The translations under genes and the position numbers were made by a program. Shown in pieces: positions 55,101 to 63,822 of a DNA stretch of 64,000 bases. How positions within the stretch are numbered: position 1 is the first letter of the stretch; every line of letters begins with the position of its first letter. Source of the stretch: Desulfamplus magnetovallimortis (GTDB taxonomy: Bacteria > Desulfobacterota > Desulfobacteria > Desulfobacterales > Desulfobacteraceae). The DNA lies in NCBI RefSeq assembly GCF_900170035.1, contig NZ_LT828545.1, positions 120,151 through 184,150 of the forward strand, written 5' to 3'. A model generated the notes under the pieces. That model was given only the letters and a program-made list of their open reading frames with translations, made no database searches and was not told where the DNA came from.

Positions 55101-57464
55101 ATGGCTGAAATTTGCCCTGTCCATGGAACTATTCTCTATCTTTCGGAGCAGATAGATTCCGGGAATATCAAAGAGCCCAGAATAAGACGTATATCAGAGC
55201 ATATTCTCAAGTTGCTTGAGGAGATTTCCAACGGTCACGCAGGCAGCGATCATCTTTTTGCCATTGATGCCCTTGTGGAAGAGTATTTCGAAAATTCAGG
55301 AAAAAATGGAGCAACTTCCCCCATTGCATCTGAATCTGATCTCCCTTCTTCAAGAGGCTTTGGAGTGTCTGGTGTTCAGCTTGGAGAGTATCTTAAATCT
55401 GTGCTTTTAAAGGAGAGAGAAATCTTTCAAAGCCATCTTGAGACCGGAAACTGCGCATCAATGGACTGTATCCGCCTTGCGCCATCTCCATGTCAGATGG
55501 CGTGTCCCGCTGGAATCGATGTTCCCACCTATTTAAGTCTTATCGCAGATGGCAGGGATGATGAGGCCATAGAGGTTATAAGAAGAGATAATCCTCTGCC
55601 ATGGGTATGCGGTCTTGTCTGCACCCGTCCCTGTGAGATGATGTGTGTTCGTGGACGCATTGATACACCTGTATCTATAAAGTTTCTAAAGGCATTTGCA
55701 GCCGAAAGGGCAATGTCCCACGGAAAGTATGTCAATCCACCGTGTAAGCCCCTAAATGGTAAAAAGGTTTGTGTTGTTGGTGCAGGGCCTGCTGGGTTGT
55801 CTGCTTCCTATTATCTTGCCCTTATGGGATATCAGGTGAGGGTTCTTGAGGCTCTTCCGGTGCCTGGCGGTATGCTCATGGTGGGTATTCCAAGGTATCG
55901 TCTCCCAAGGGAGGTAATTGACAGGGAAGTTGCCATGATAGAGTCCCTTGGTGTTGAGTTTTGTTTTAATACCCGATTTGGCAAAGATATAACTCTTGAT
56001 TCTCTTAAAAAAGAGGGGTTTGAAGCTTTTTTCATAGCAATTGGAGCGCATAAGGCATACACGCTTGGCCTTGAAGGAGAAGAGAGGTATTTCGGCAGGG
56101 GTGTTTATGATGCTGTCTCATTTTTAAGAAGGGTTGCACTTGGAGACAGAAAGGTTCCGGGCCGAAAAGTTGTGGTAATCGGTGGTGGAAATGTGGCCAT
56201 TGATGCTGCCCGTACATCTTTGAGGCTTGGAGCTGAGTCGGTAACCATTGCATATCGAAGAACGAGATCTGAAATGCCGGCAGATATTGAAGAGGTTGAA
56301 CATGCAGAAGAAGAGGGCGTCGAGTTCTCATTTTTGACCATTCCAACCGAGATTTGTGGCGATGAACCGTTAGAGAATGGGGAAGGTAAACTTCAAGATA
56401 AAGTCTCTTCTGTCGGTGAGTATGGGGCAAATGGAACCAGAAGTGGAAATTCTGGCGCTAATGAAAACCTTGCAGGTAAGGTAACCGGCCTTGCATGTGT
56501 TCGCGGAGAGCTTGTTAAAAAAGAGGGAAGCGACCGGATGTATCCTGTCCCTGTTGAGGGCAGTGATTATATCATGGATGTGGACGCAGTTATCAGTGCC
56601 ATTGGTCAATATGTTGATGTAGATGAGATAAAGGATTTTTCAGGCGTCAAATGGACCCGTCGCGGAACCATTGAGGTGAGGCATGCATGCATGGAGACAG
56701 GCGAACCAGGTGTCTTTGCAGCCGGTGATGCTGTTACAGGCCCGGCAACGGTTATTGAGGCCATAGGTGGCGGCAAGCGTGCGGCAGAGGCAATTGATCG
56801 CTACTTTAACAATATGCCCCAGCCAAGGATTCCCAGCGTGCCGACAAGGTATAGAAGGGAGATTCCAATTGAGATGCCGGCAAGCACCAGAATGGTTTTG
56901 AAGCGCCCGGAAATGCCAATGCTCAATATTGATCGCCGTCGTGTCACGTTTCAGCAGGCAGAACTTGGTTATACCGAAAACATGGTAAGGGAAGAGGCAA
57001 GGCGATGTCTTCGCTGTGACATATGCCGAAGGTGTGGAAAGTGTGTGGATGTCTGCCGTGACAAGATGGGAATCGGGGCACTGCATTTTGGATATATGGA
57101 TTTTGACCATCCAGGAGAGAGCGATTTCAGAAAGACTGCTGAAACCTGCATCACCTGCGGCGCATGTGCGGCCAACTGTCCTAACGGGGCAATTGTCATT
57201 GAAGAGAGAAATGACGAACGTCTTCTAAAATTGTGTGGAACCATATTGAACCGGCAGAAACTGCTTTATTGTGACAACTGCAATGCAGTTCTTGGCCCTG
57301 CCAAGTATCTTGATTATGTGGAAAGCAAAACTGCGGGTGTAGCAGGTAAGGTTGGGCAGGGCAGGCGCCTTTGCAGCAGTTGTGCAAGGGAGCAGACTGC
57401 CGGTTTCAATGTGGATTCTCCAGGAAATGGAAAAGGAAAAAAGCTTCCTGCAAGTTTTGTGTAA
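55101..57464 (+). CDS. GltD-like FAD/NAD(P) oxidoreductase with extra Fe-S and zinc-ribbon-like domains
   Basis: 787 residues. An N-terminal part (1-105) of unclear family is followed by a GltD-like Fe-S region (CIRLAPSPCQMACPAGIDVPTY, GLVCTRPCEMMC; about 123-185), an FAD-binding Rossmann motif GAGPAGL (227-233), an NAD(P)-binding motif GGGNVAIDAARTS and YRRTRSEMPA, then two C-terminal [4Fe-4S] groups (CDICRRCGKCVDVC and CITCGACAANC) and a terminal CxxC...CxxC module (YCDNCNA, LCSSCAR). It should link NAD(P)H to the ferredoxin/molybdopterin chain, in either direction. AAGGAGGTGAC precedes the ATG. Its last module resembles that of the ferredoxin at 58676. Confidence 0.9.
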   Translation: MAEICPVHGTILYLSEQIDSGNIKEPRIRRISEHILKLLEEISNGHAGSDHLFAIDALVEEYFENSGKNGATSPIASESDLPSSRGFGVSGVQLGEYLKSVLLKEREIFQSHLETGNCASMDCIRLAPSPCQMACPAGIDVPTYLSLIADGRDDEAIEVIRRDNPLPWVCGLVCTRPCEMMCVRGRIDTPVSIKFLKAFAAERAMSHGKYVNPPCKPLNGKKVCVVGAGPAGLSASYYLALMGYQVRVLEALPVPGGMLMVGIPRYRLPREVIDREVAMIESLGVEFCFNTRFGKDITLDSLKKEGFEAFFIAIGAHKAYTLGLEGEERYFGRGVYDAVSFLRRVALGDRKVPGRKVVVIGGGNVAIDAARTSLRLGAESVTIAYRRTRSEMPADIEEVEHAEEEGVEFSFLTIPTEICGDEPLENGEGKLQDKVSSVGEYGANGTRSGNSGANENLAGKVTGLACVRGELVKKEGSDRMYPVPVEGSDYIMDVDAVISAIGQYVDVDEIKDFSGVKWTRRGTIEVRHACMETGEPGVFAAGDAVTGPATVIEAIGGGKRAAEAIDRYFNNMPQPRIPSVPTRYRREIPIEMPASTRMVLKRPEMPMLNIDRRRVTFQQAELGYTENMVREEARRCLRCDICRRCGKCVDVCRDKMGIGALHFGYMDFDHPGESDFRKTAETCITCGACAANCPNGAIVIEERNDERLLKLCGTILNRQKLLYCDNCNAVLGPAKYLDYVESKTAGVAGKVGQGRRLCSSCAREQTAGFNVDSPGNGKGKKLPASFV

Positions 57465-57559
57465 TCAGAAATAAGTCTGAAATAACTACCCCAGACTCCT
57501 GCACTGTCAATACTTAATTTAGGGTTATCTGCAACGCTTAATTTTAGGGCTATCTGCAA

Positions 57560-57587
57560 CGTAGAGACAAGGCATGCCTTGTCTCTA
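57560..57587. repeat. 28-bp perfect palindrome
   Basis: Identical to 42191-42218 (GTAGAGACAAGGCA plus its reverse complement). With the family-3 copy at 57634 it fills much of the gene-free stretch 57465-57773. Confidence 0.85.
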
Positions 57588-57633
57588 CAATTAACCTAAC
57601 CCCAATTTTTAGCTTTGGCAATGCACTCCCCTC

Positions 57634-57700
57634 TTTATCGTGAAAATGGATATATATTTTCATATTTGGGGGGATTGCATCGCAGTCATGTCCGTTTATA
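57634..57700 (+). repeat. Family-3 repeat
   Basis: 'tttatcgtgaaaatggatat' to 'gcagtcatgtccgtttata', same orientation as 10774. Confidence 0.65.
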
Positions 57701-57773
57701 GTCATGGTATATTACAAACTGAAGACGGATAGAGTTATTTTTAAATATCTTTATGGAACAAGGAGGGAATGCC

Positions 57774-57983
57774 ATGCAGTTTCGCAGAGGTCAGAAGATA
57801 GAGGTATTCCGGAAATCGGAAGATGAGGCATGGGAGTCCTATATGGACGATTTTATAGGTATCCACGGTATGGTCACTGATCCGGATACAGCTATCAACG
57901 ATCCTGATGCATTGATTGAGGTAAGTCTCCAGGGCATGGGAACCCACCGTCTTCCCCAGGATTGTCTAAAAACAATTGAATGA
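57774..57983 (+). CDS. Small conserved-looking protein, SH3-like barrel suspected
   Basis: 69 residues from the ATG at 57774 with a consensus AGGAGG seven bases upstream; an in-frame ATG at 57753 has no RBS. It is beta-rich and acidic: RRGQKIEVF, DFIGIHGMV, EVSLQGMGTHRLPQDCL. The pattern of short strands ending in a 'L-P-x-D-x-L' turn suggests a small SH3-like domain. Function unknown. It is placed between the flavoprotein and the CBS gene on the same strand. Confidence 0.7.
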   Translation: MQFRRGQKIEVFRKSEDEAWESYMDDFIGIHGMVTDPDTAINDPDALIEVSLQGMGTHRLPQDCLKTIE

Positions 57984-58135
57984 TGAACTTCAGACAGTCT
58001 CTAAAAATTGGACTCGGTACGCTGGATATGCAAAAAAAGGAACATTTGTTTTATGAATTGGCATTTTATTTATGATGTGTTGAATTAAATGGCACTTGGA
58101 AAGGTGATAAAGATGATTTTAATGAGGTGGCTGTA

Positions 58136-58585
58136 ATGCTTGTAAAAGATTTGCTTCTGAATGAGAAACAGCAGGTACATTCTCTGGATTGCTGTCAGAC
58201 AGTGGCTGATGCCCTTAAGATTATGTCGGCATATCATGTATCAGGTTTATTGGTCATGGATGGTAAGAGCATTGCCGGAATATTTACAGAGAGGGATCTG
58301 CTTCGATGCCATGTGATATTTCCAGATACCCCTGTAAAGGAGATTGCGCTTGAAAAGGTTATGTCCAGCCGCCTTGTTGTTGCAGAGCCTGAGGATGAGA
58401 TAAAGGATGCAATGGCAATGATGATAAAGGCTGGAATTCGCCATCTGCCGGTGGTTTCAGGTGGAGAGATCCGTGGAATTCTCTCCATTGAGGAGCTTGT
58501 GAAATCCCATGTAGGTGCTCTCACCCAGGAACTTCATTACCTGCAGGATTATGTTTCAGATCTTCAGGATGCAGTTAATGATTGA
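58136..58585 (+). CDS. CBS-domain pair protein
   Basis: 149 residues, two CBS motifs (VSGLLVMDGKSIAGIFTERDLL and IRHLPVVSGGEIRGILSIEELV) followed by a short coiled coil. CBS pairs bind adenine nucleotides such as AMP, ATP or SAM and tune partner proteins. GAGG eight bases upstream of the ATG; a GTG nine bases earlier is possible. Its place among redox genes suggests it senses energy charge for this module (inference). Confidence 0.92.
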   Translation: MLVKDLLLNEKQQVHSLDCCQTVADALKIMSAYHVSGLLVMDGKSIAGIFTERDLLRCHVIFPDTPVKEIALEKVMSSRLVVAEPEDEIKDAMAMMIKAGIRHLPVVSGGEIRGILSIEELVKSHVGALTQELHYLQDYVSDLQDAVND

Positions 58586-58675
58586 TGAACACTTCAAAAA
58601 TTGGAGTTCAGTGTTCAAAAATCGGAGTTCAGTATTTTTTTAGCTATAACATGGGGAAATTATCCGGGAGCTTTA

Positions 58676-59452
58676 ATGATGGCCAGAGATATAAACATGG
58701 TTGAGATAACAGTAGATGATACAACCATCATGGCAAAAGAGGGGCAAAGTGTTCTGCAGGTTGCAAGGGAACATGGGATCAGGATTCCGCATCTCTGTTT
58801 TCATCCGGCATTGAAACCTTCGGGGTCATGCAAGTTGTGTGGAGTTGAGGTTGCTTCCCGCTCAGGCAAGTCAGTTATTATGCTTTCATGTATTTTGAAG
58901 GTTAAGCAGGGGCTTGTAATCCAGACAGCAACAGAAGCAGTACAGCAGGCTAGAGTAAAGGCATTTAATAAACTGCTTCAGATGGCTCCGGACTCCTTTC
59001 GCATACGTCAGATTGCAGCAGATTTCAATGTAGATGTTATTCCACCGGCAGATGGCTGTATCAGATGTCGGCTCTGTATAAGGGTCTGCAATGATGTTAT
59101 TGGTGCCAGGGCATTGAAGATGGAGACTGTCGGAGAAAAACGTTTTGTAATGCCCCAGCCTGGCAGATGCCTTGGTTGCGGTACTTGTGCAAATTTGTGC
59201 CCAACCCGCCTCATACATGTGGAAGATAAAGATGGTGTAAGAACAGTATCCATCAGGGGAGAGACCATTGGTAAATTGCCTTTGGTCAGATGTGAAGGGT
59301 GCGGTCAGATGTATGTTACTTCGGATTTTCTTGATCATGTGGCATCTGCAACTTCTGACCATCCCCATGTAAAGGTTGAACACAGGTTTTGCAAAACATG
59401 CGTAAAGCTGCTTTCTGACAAGACAAAAACAGCAAACGTAAAAACAAGGTAA
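58676..59452 (+). CDS. NuoG/HydA-N-type ferredoxin: [2Fe-2S] plus two [4Fe-4S] and terminal CxxC module
   Basis: 258 residues. N-terminal [2Fe-2S] domain with C41-x10-C52-x2-C55 and C72, then two [4Fe-4S] groups (C128/131/134/138 and C165/168/171/175), as in the N-terminal halves of NuoG, FdhA and HydA. The C-terminal C206-x2-C209 / C239-x2-C242 module (RCEGCGQMY, FCKTCVK) is shared in outline with the flavoprotein at 55101. Soluble electron carrier, probably between that flavoprotein and the molybdopterin enzyme (inference). GGGAG precedes the ATGATG start; 58679 is equally possible. Confidence 0.88.
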   Translation: MMARDINMVEITVDDTTIMAKEGQSVLQVAREHGIRIPHLCFHPALKPSGSCKLCGVEVASRSGKSVIMLSCILKVKQGLVIQTATEAVQQARVKAFNKLLQMAPDSFRIRQIAADFNVDVIPPADGCIRCRLCIRVCNDVIGARALKMETVGEKRFVMPQPGRCLGCGTCANLCPTRLIHVEDKDGVRTVSIRGETIGKLPLVRCEGCGQMYVTSDFLDHVASATSDHPHVKVEHRFCKTCVKLLSDKTKTANVKTR

Positions 59453-59480
59453 TCAAAAGAGTGTACCCTTTTTGAAATAC

Positions 59481-59528
59481 TCTCATTTTTATACTTGGGG
59501 GCGATTGATACGCAATCATGCCCGTTTA
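59481..59528 (+). repeat. Family-3 repeat, partial
   Basis: 'ctcatttttatacttggggg' to 'caatcatgcccgttta'. The left end is lost. Confidence 0.55.
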
Positions 59529-59595
59529 ATTAGTTTTTAATTTTTTTGTCACTATTAACCATAAAACCTTAAATATTTTTAGGAAAAGGAGTGAA

Positions 59596-60909
59596 ATGAT
59601 GATTAATCAATCCAAATTTTATCTTGCAACTGCCTTGATGATTCTGCTCTCTTTTGTCACAATGGCACTGGCTCAGACAGGAGCTGAACTTACAACTCCG
59701 GATATGCCGGAAAAGATGAAAACAGCAATTGAAAAGAGTCTTGAAGATGAGGCATTTGCGGCAAAAACCCAGGCTACCATAAAACCTGGAGAGCCAACCG
59801 GATTTCTCGGGATTCCCGGGGCACCCAACCCAAGTCTTTTACTTGGTTTTCTGTGGGCGATCTGGGTTGGCTGGATCTTTTCAACTGTCGGAGCATTTGG
59901 AGGCATCATGGCCGGTGTGGGGCACATCACCATCTTTGGTCTTGCTGATTATGCCAAATCCTTTGGAAAGGGCAATCCTGTAAACAATCTTATTACAGAC
60001 TCCATTCGAGTATCTAACCAGTGGCTTGTGGGATTGAGTGGTGTTATCACTTCCTTTAACTACTATCGTATGGGGCGTCTTGTGGCTCCCCTTGGTATCT
60101 GTCTTGCCATAGGTGGTGTGGGAGGCTCATGGCTCGTTCCGGAATTGACTGCCGGAAAGGTCTCCCTTAAGGACTACATCGGCTATTTTGGTCTTATTGT
60201 TTTTGTGCTTGGATTTTTCCTTGTATATGAAATGACACCAAAGGGTGCTGCCGGAAAAAAACAGGCAAAAGCTGCTGCACAGGCATTTGAAAAGGCAGCA
60301 AGGGAAAAGACAGATACTTCTGATCAGGGCGTAAAGATTGTTGAAGGCTCCTGGACATTCATGTGGATTGCCCTTGTAACAGTTGTGGCATCAGCTCTCT
60401 GGATCAACCTTATACCTGTGGCAAGATGGGTTGCCTATATTCTGGTCATTGTGGGATGGGCCTTGACATTCATGATCGGCACAATCCGGTTTACATTCTT
60501 TGGACAGGAGTTCAGCTTCAAGGCGTATGTGCCCATGCTTGGCGGTATCACCATAGCAGCTCTTGCATCCTTCCTTGGTGTGGGCGGAGGCTTTCTTTAT
60601 GTACCGTTCCTTACATCTGTGGCAGGACTTCCCATGTTTCTGGTTGCCGGAACATCTGCTCTTTGCGTACTTGTGGGCATGATAGTCTCCATATTCTCTT
60701 ACATGGTTGGTAAGGGCGTTGTCATCTCCTGGGCATTTATAGGTGCTGAGCTTGTAGGTATTTTCATCGGTTCCATGATCGGCCCAAGAACATCAAAATA
60801 TATCCCTGAAAAAGTACTGAAGATAATATTTATCGTCCTTGCCTTTTATGTTGGTATTCGTTACACTTCCAAGGGCTTTCTGGGATACAGCCTCTTGCCG
60901 CCATTCTAA
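59596..60909 (+). CDS. TauE/SafE-family sulfite/sulfur-anion exporter
   Basis: 437-residue membrane permease with an N-terminal signal-like segment, a hydrophilic stretch (about 30-75) and then about eight to nine TM helices in two homologous halves. Family motifs include GAFGGIMAGVGHITIFGLADY and, in the second half, ASFLGVGGGFLYVPFLTSVAGLP. TauE/SafE proteins move sulfite, sulfonates or related anions across the inner membrane. The long form with an N-terminal extension is common in sulfate reducers. AGGAG precedes the ATG pair. It leads a run of membrane genes ending in a sensor kinase. Confidence 0.92.
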   Translation: MMINQSKFYLATALMILLSFVTMALAQTGAELTTPDMPEKMKTAIEKSLEDEAFAAKTQATIKPGEPTGFLGIPGAPNPSLLLGFLWAIWVGWIFSTVGAFGGIMAGVGHITIFGLADYAKSFGKGNPVNNLITDSIRVSNQWLVGLSGVITSFNYYRMGRLVAPLGICLAIGGVGGSWLVPELTAGKVSLKDYIGYFGLIVFVLGFFLVYEMTPKGAAGKKQAKAAAQAFEKAAREKTDTSDQGVKIVEGSWTFMWIALVTVVASALWINLIPVARWVAYILVIVGWALTFMIGTIRFTFFGQEFSFKAYVPMLGGITIAALASFLGVGGGFLYVPFLTSVAGLPMFLVAGTSALCVLVGMIVSIFSYMVGKGVVISWAFIGAELVGIFIGSMIGPRTSKYIPEKVLKIIFIVLAFYVGIRYTSKGFLGYSLLPPF

Positions 60910-60945
60910 TTGGCAGCAAGATATTAAAACTTTAATTGCCTAATT

Positions 60946-61059
60946 TGGCATGCTTCATTTCCCAGTTTACACTTTCCTGAGAGAAAGCTCTGAGTGGTGG
61001 GAATCTCTCACAACAAAGTGTAAAGTTCTGTTGGGTTCATATGAAGGATGCCCCTAATT
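60946..61059. repeat. Family-4 MITE-like element
   Basis: About 114 bp bounded by 'ttggcatgcttcat' and 'atgaaggatgcccc', with 'gtttacacttt' inside the left end and 'aaagtgtaaa' toward the right. Central stem 'gagagaaa...tctctc'. Confidence 0.75.
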
Positions 61060-61069
61060 TAACGGCAAA

Positions 61070-61128
61070 ATCATCCCTCCCTCTCCAGTCATGGAGAGGG
61101 GGGTGAGTCAGTGGGCAACTTTTTTTAA
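61070..61128 (+). repeat. Family-6 GC-rich palindromic repeat
   Basis: 'tccctccctctccagtcatg' followed by 'gagaggggggtgagtcagtg' and 'gggcaact', related to 25090-25158. An ATG inside it at 61091 is not taken as a gene start. Confidence 0.6.
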
Positions 61129-61153
61129 GTCTGATTTCTTAATTGGAGCAATT

Positions 61154-61687
61154 ATGGATTCTGCACATCTCATTTTAAAGACCATTGATCCGGTGTTAAT
61201 TTTTCCTTACCGATTTTTTGACAATCCCATGACAGGCTGGTTTTTTGGAACATTTTGCCTTGCTGTATGGTCTGTTGTTATTGGGGAGTTGACAATGATG
61301 GTTGCCGGAAGGATTAACCGCAAGGCTGTTTCCGAGAACCTTGAGGAGACAATCTATTACCATGAGCAATCCATGAAAGCCAAGCAGGCCGGAGATGAAA
61401 CAGCATGGCACGGCATCAACAAACTTGCCAACGAAGCCTATGGAAAATCTTTTTTCCTTTTGATGGCAATGGGAATGGCTGCCCTTTGGCCTGCTTTTTT
61501 TGCTGCGGCATGGCTGGATTCAAGGTTTGGGGAGTTGCGCTTTGTTTTACCAGGTTGGGCTGGTGGCCTTGACTTGAGTTTTCTTGCTCCTTTTATTCTC
61601 TTTTATATATTTCTGCGAATTGGGTTGGGACATGTCAAAAAGAGCTGGGTTTCAACGCAGAAGTTATCTGAAAATTTTGATGGGTAG
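61154..61687 (+). CDS. Inner-membrane protein of unknown function
   Basis: 177 residues from an ATG with TGGAG five bases upstream. About three hydrophobic helices (WFFGTFCLAVWSVVIGEL, SFFLLMAMGMAALWPAFFAAAW, LSFLAPFILFYIFLRIGLG) flank a charged cytoplasmic or periplasmic loop (EETIYYHEQSMKAKQAGDETA). I recognise no family. It lies between the TauE/SafE gene and another membrane gene with which it overlaps by 8 bp, so the set is probably one operon. Confidence 0.75.
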   Translation: MDSAHLILKTIDPVLIFPYRFFDNPMTGWFFGTFCLAVWSVVIGELTMMVAGRINRKAVSENLEETIYYHEQSMKAKQAGDETAWHGINKLANEAYGKSFFLLMAMGMAALWPAFFAAAWLDSRFGELRFVLPGWAGGLDLSFLAPFILFYIFLRIGLGHVKKSWVSTQKLSENFDG

Positions 61688-62294
61688 TGATTTGCTAAGA
61701 TGCACAGTGGGCTTGATATTTTGCTGCCTCTTCTGCTGTCTCTTTTTTTTGCCTGTCCCTGCTTTTGCCACACAGATGCACAGCTCATCTGAAGGTGTTC
61801 TCGTTCATCAGCTCGGCCATCTGTTTTTTCTCTTCTCAATGGTTATACTCTATTTCACCATTCAGGGAAAGCAACTCCACGATGAAAAAGGTTGGAGATA
61901 TATTCAGTTTTCTGCTCTTTTCTTTGTGTTGTGGAATCTTGATGCCCTTACTGTTCATTTCCTTGACAACCAGACCCATATTGTGATTCCCCATATTCGT
62001 TCAATCTGGGAGATAGAATTTGATCTGTCCAAAAGCTCATCCCAGCTTGCCATGTTTTACTATTTTTTGAGGCTTGACCACCTTTTATGCCTACCAGGAA
62101 TGATTTTTCTGTGGCGGGGGCTTGCTCTTTTGTTGAAGCAAAATGAACAAGAACCATTATCTCCGGTTGATAGTAACGATCACTTACCTTCTAAACTGCC
62201 ATTGCCGGTTGGGGTTTCGGCAACCTTAGATCATGAAAACGGAATGTTTTTTCAAGATAAAGATCCCCAAAAAACCGAAAATTTGAGGAGCTGA
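61680..62294 (+). CDS. Membrane protein with signal peptide, unknown function
   Basis: 204 residues if started at the ATG overlapping the previous stop; ATGs at 61632 and 61584 lie deeper in the upstream gene. Cys-rich signal peptide (LIFCCLFCCLFFLPVPAFA), then two to four TM helices and several conserved-looking His (HQLGHLFFLFS, VHFLDNQTH, IPHIRS, RLDHLLCLPG), which could bind metal or haem (speculative). Hydrophilic C-terminal tail. Three bases before the PAS kinase start, so co-transcribed. Confidence 0.72.
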   Translation: MGSDLLRCTVGLIFCCLFCCLFFLPVPAFATQMHSSSEGVLVHQLGHLFFLFSMVILYFTIQGKQLHDEKGWRYIQFSALFFVLWNLDALTVHFLDNQTHIVIPHIRSIWEIEFDLSKSSSQLAMFYYFLRLDHLLCLPGMIFLWRGLALLLKQNEQEPLSPVDSNDHLPSKLPLPVGVSATLDHENGMFFQDKDPQKTENLRS

Positions 62295-62297
62295 AAC

Positions 62298-63809
62298 ATG
62301 ACAGCATCCTATTTCCCGATACTTGCCGTGGATGTGGTCGGCTCCCTTGGCATGATTCTTTTTGCTGTTCTCTCCCTTGGAAATGCCAAAAGTCTTAAAG
62401 CTAAAGAACCGGATAATGTTATTTTTTTATATCTTGTGTGGTTGTGTTCAGGATTGACAATCTTTGCACTTTCACGATCTTTTGGGCATATTTTCCGGCA
62501 GATCCTTATACTGACAGGCTATTCAGGGATGTGGGCATCCATAAGTCCCTACAGCGGCACCATAAATACGGTCTCTTTCATGATTGTGGGTTCAATAACG
62601 CTTTTTTTCAACCAGAACTGGAAGATTAACATGAAAATTCTATCCAGTGAAAAAGCGTTGAAAGATACACATCTAAAACTTATCCAGCTCAATCAGACCC
62701 TTGAACAAAAAGTGGTGGAACGCACTGAAATGCTTACCACATCCGAGCATAAGTGCCGCCGGATATTTCAGCAGTCCTTAGATACTATTCTTGTAACTGA
62801 CAGCAGATGGAAAATTTTGCAGATAAATCCTGCCGGCGAAAAAATGACAGGCTATCAGCGTGATGTAATGCTTGTAAACAACTGCACCATGGATCGCCTT
62901 TTTGCATCAAAGGATGAGTGGAGCCGTATCCGTGGCCTTATTGAGCAGCATGAATATATCCTTAATGAAGAGACCTATTTTTTGCGCTCCAACGGGCTAT
63001 CTGTCTATGTAATAATTACAGGCGGTGTTGATTATGGTGCATTTGGATGTGAAAAAACATTTCATTTTATCATAAAGAACATCAATGAAAAAAAAGAGAT
63101 GGAGCAGCAGATAGCCCAGGCTGACAAGCTTGCCGCCCTTGGAGAGCTTTCAGCAGGCGTTGCACATGAGATCAACAATCCGCTTGGAGTGATTCTGGGT
63201 TATACCCAGCTTATGCTCAAGGATAAAAGGGTGGAAAAAGAGTGCCCCCATATCCATGATGATCTCAAGGTGATAGAACGCCATGTCAAAAACTGCAAGA
63301 CAGTTGTGTCGGATATGCTCGCCTTCTCTCGCAAGGGTTCTGTCACCCAGGGCAGAATTAACATGAACCAGGTTGTGGATGATGTTGCCAAATTTTTGCG
63401 AAATCATTCCGATTTCAGGAAAATTGATGTAAAACTTACTCTTTCCTCTGAGCCTCCGCTTGTGGTTATGGGAAATGAGCAGGAGTTTCGTCAAGTGCTC
63501 ATAAATCTTATGATCAATGCCTGCCATGCAGTGGATAAAGATGGGCAGATTGAGATGACAAGCTCCCTGAATGATAAATCTGAGGTCGAAGTTGGTGTCA
63601 GGGATAATGGACGAGGAATCAGTCGGGATAATCTTGCAAGAATCTTTGATCCTTTTTTTACCACAAAACCTGTGGGGCAGGGCACAGGCCTTGGGCTCTC
63701 TGTTAGCTATGGAATTATCAAGAAACATGGTGGTAGAATTGAGGTCGAGAGCCTTGAAAATGAGGGATCTCTTTTCAGGGTGGTGTTGCCTCTGTTTGCC
63801 GGAAATTAG
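62298..63809 (+). CDS. Membrane-bound PAS sensor histidine kinase
   Basis: 503 residues: about three TM helices (5-27, 38-60, 80-105), coiled coil with [17 protein letters not shown] (about 155-265), HisKA with [10 protein letters not shown], and HATPase ([19 protein letters not shown]). No large periplasmic sensor, so the signal is likely sensed within the membrane, by the PAS domain, or passed on by the two neighbouring membrane proteins (inference). GAGGAG precedes the ATG. Last gene of the TauE-type operon. No response regulator inside the window follows it. Confidence 0.93.
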   Translation: MTASYFPILAVDVVGSLGMILFAVLSLGNAKSLKAKEPDNVIFLYLVWLCSGLTIFALSRSFGHIFRQILILTGYSGMWASISPYSGTINTVSFMIVGSITLFFNQNWKINMKILSSEKALKDTHLKLIQLNQTLEQKVVERTEMLTTSEHKCRRIFQQSLDTILVTDSRWKILQINPAGEKMTGYQRDVMLVNNCTMDRLFASKDEWSRIRGLIEQHEYILNEETYFLRSNGLSVYVIITGGVDYGAFGCEKTFHFIIKNINEKKEMEQQIAQADKLAALGELSAGVAHEINNPLGVILGYTQLMLKDKRVEKECPHIHDDLKVIERHVKNCKTVVSDMLAFSRKGSVTQGRINMNQVVDDVAKFLRNHSDFRKIDVKLTLSSEPPLVVMGNEQEFRQVLINLMINACHAVDKDGQIEMTSSLNDKSEVEVGVRDNGRGISRDNLARIFDPFFTTKPVGQGTGLGLSVSYGIIKKHGGRIEVESLENEGSLFRVVLPLFAGN

Positions 63810-63822
63810 AGGATACCATATT

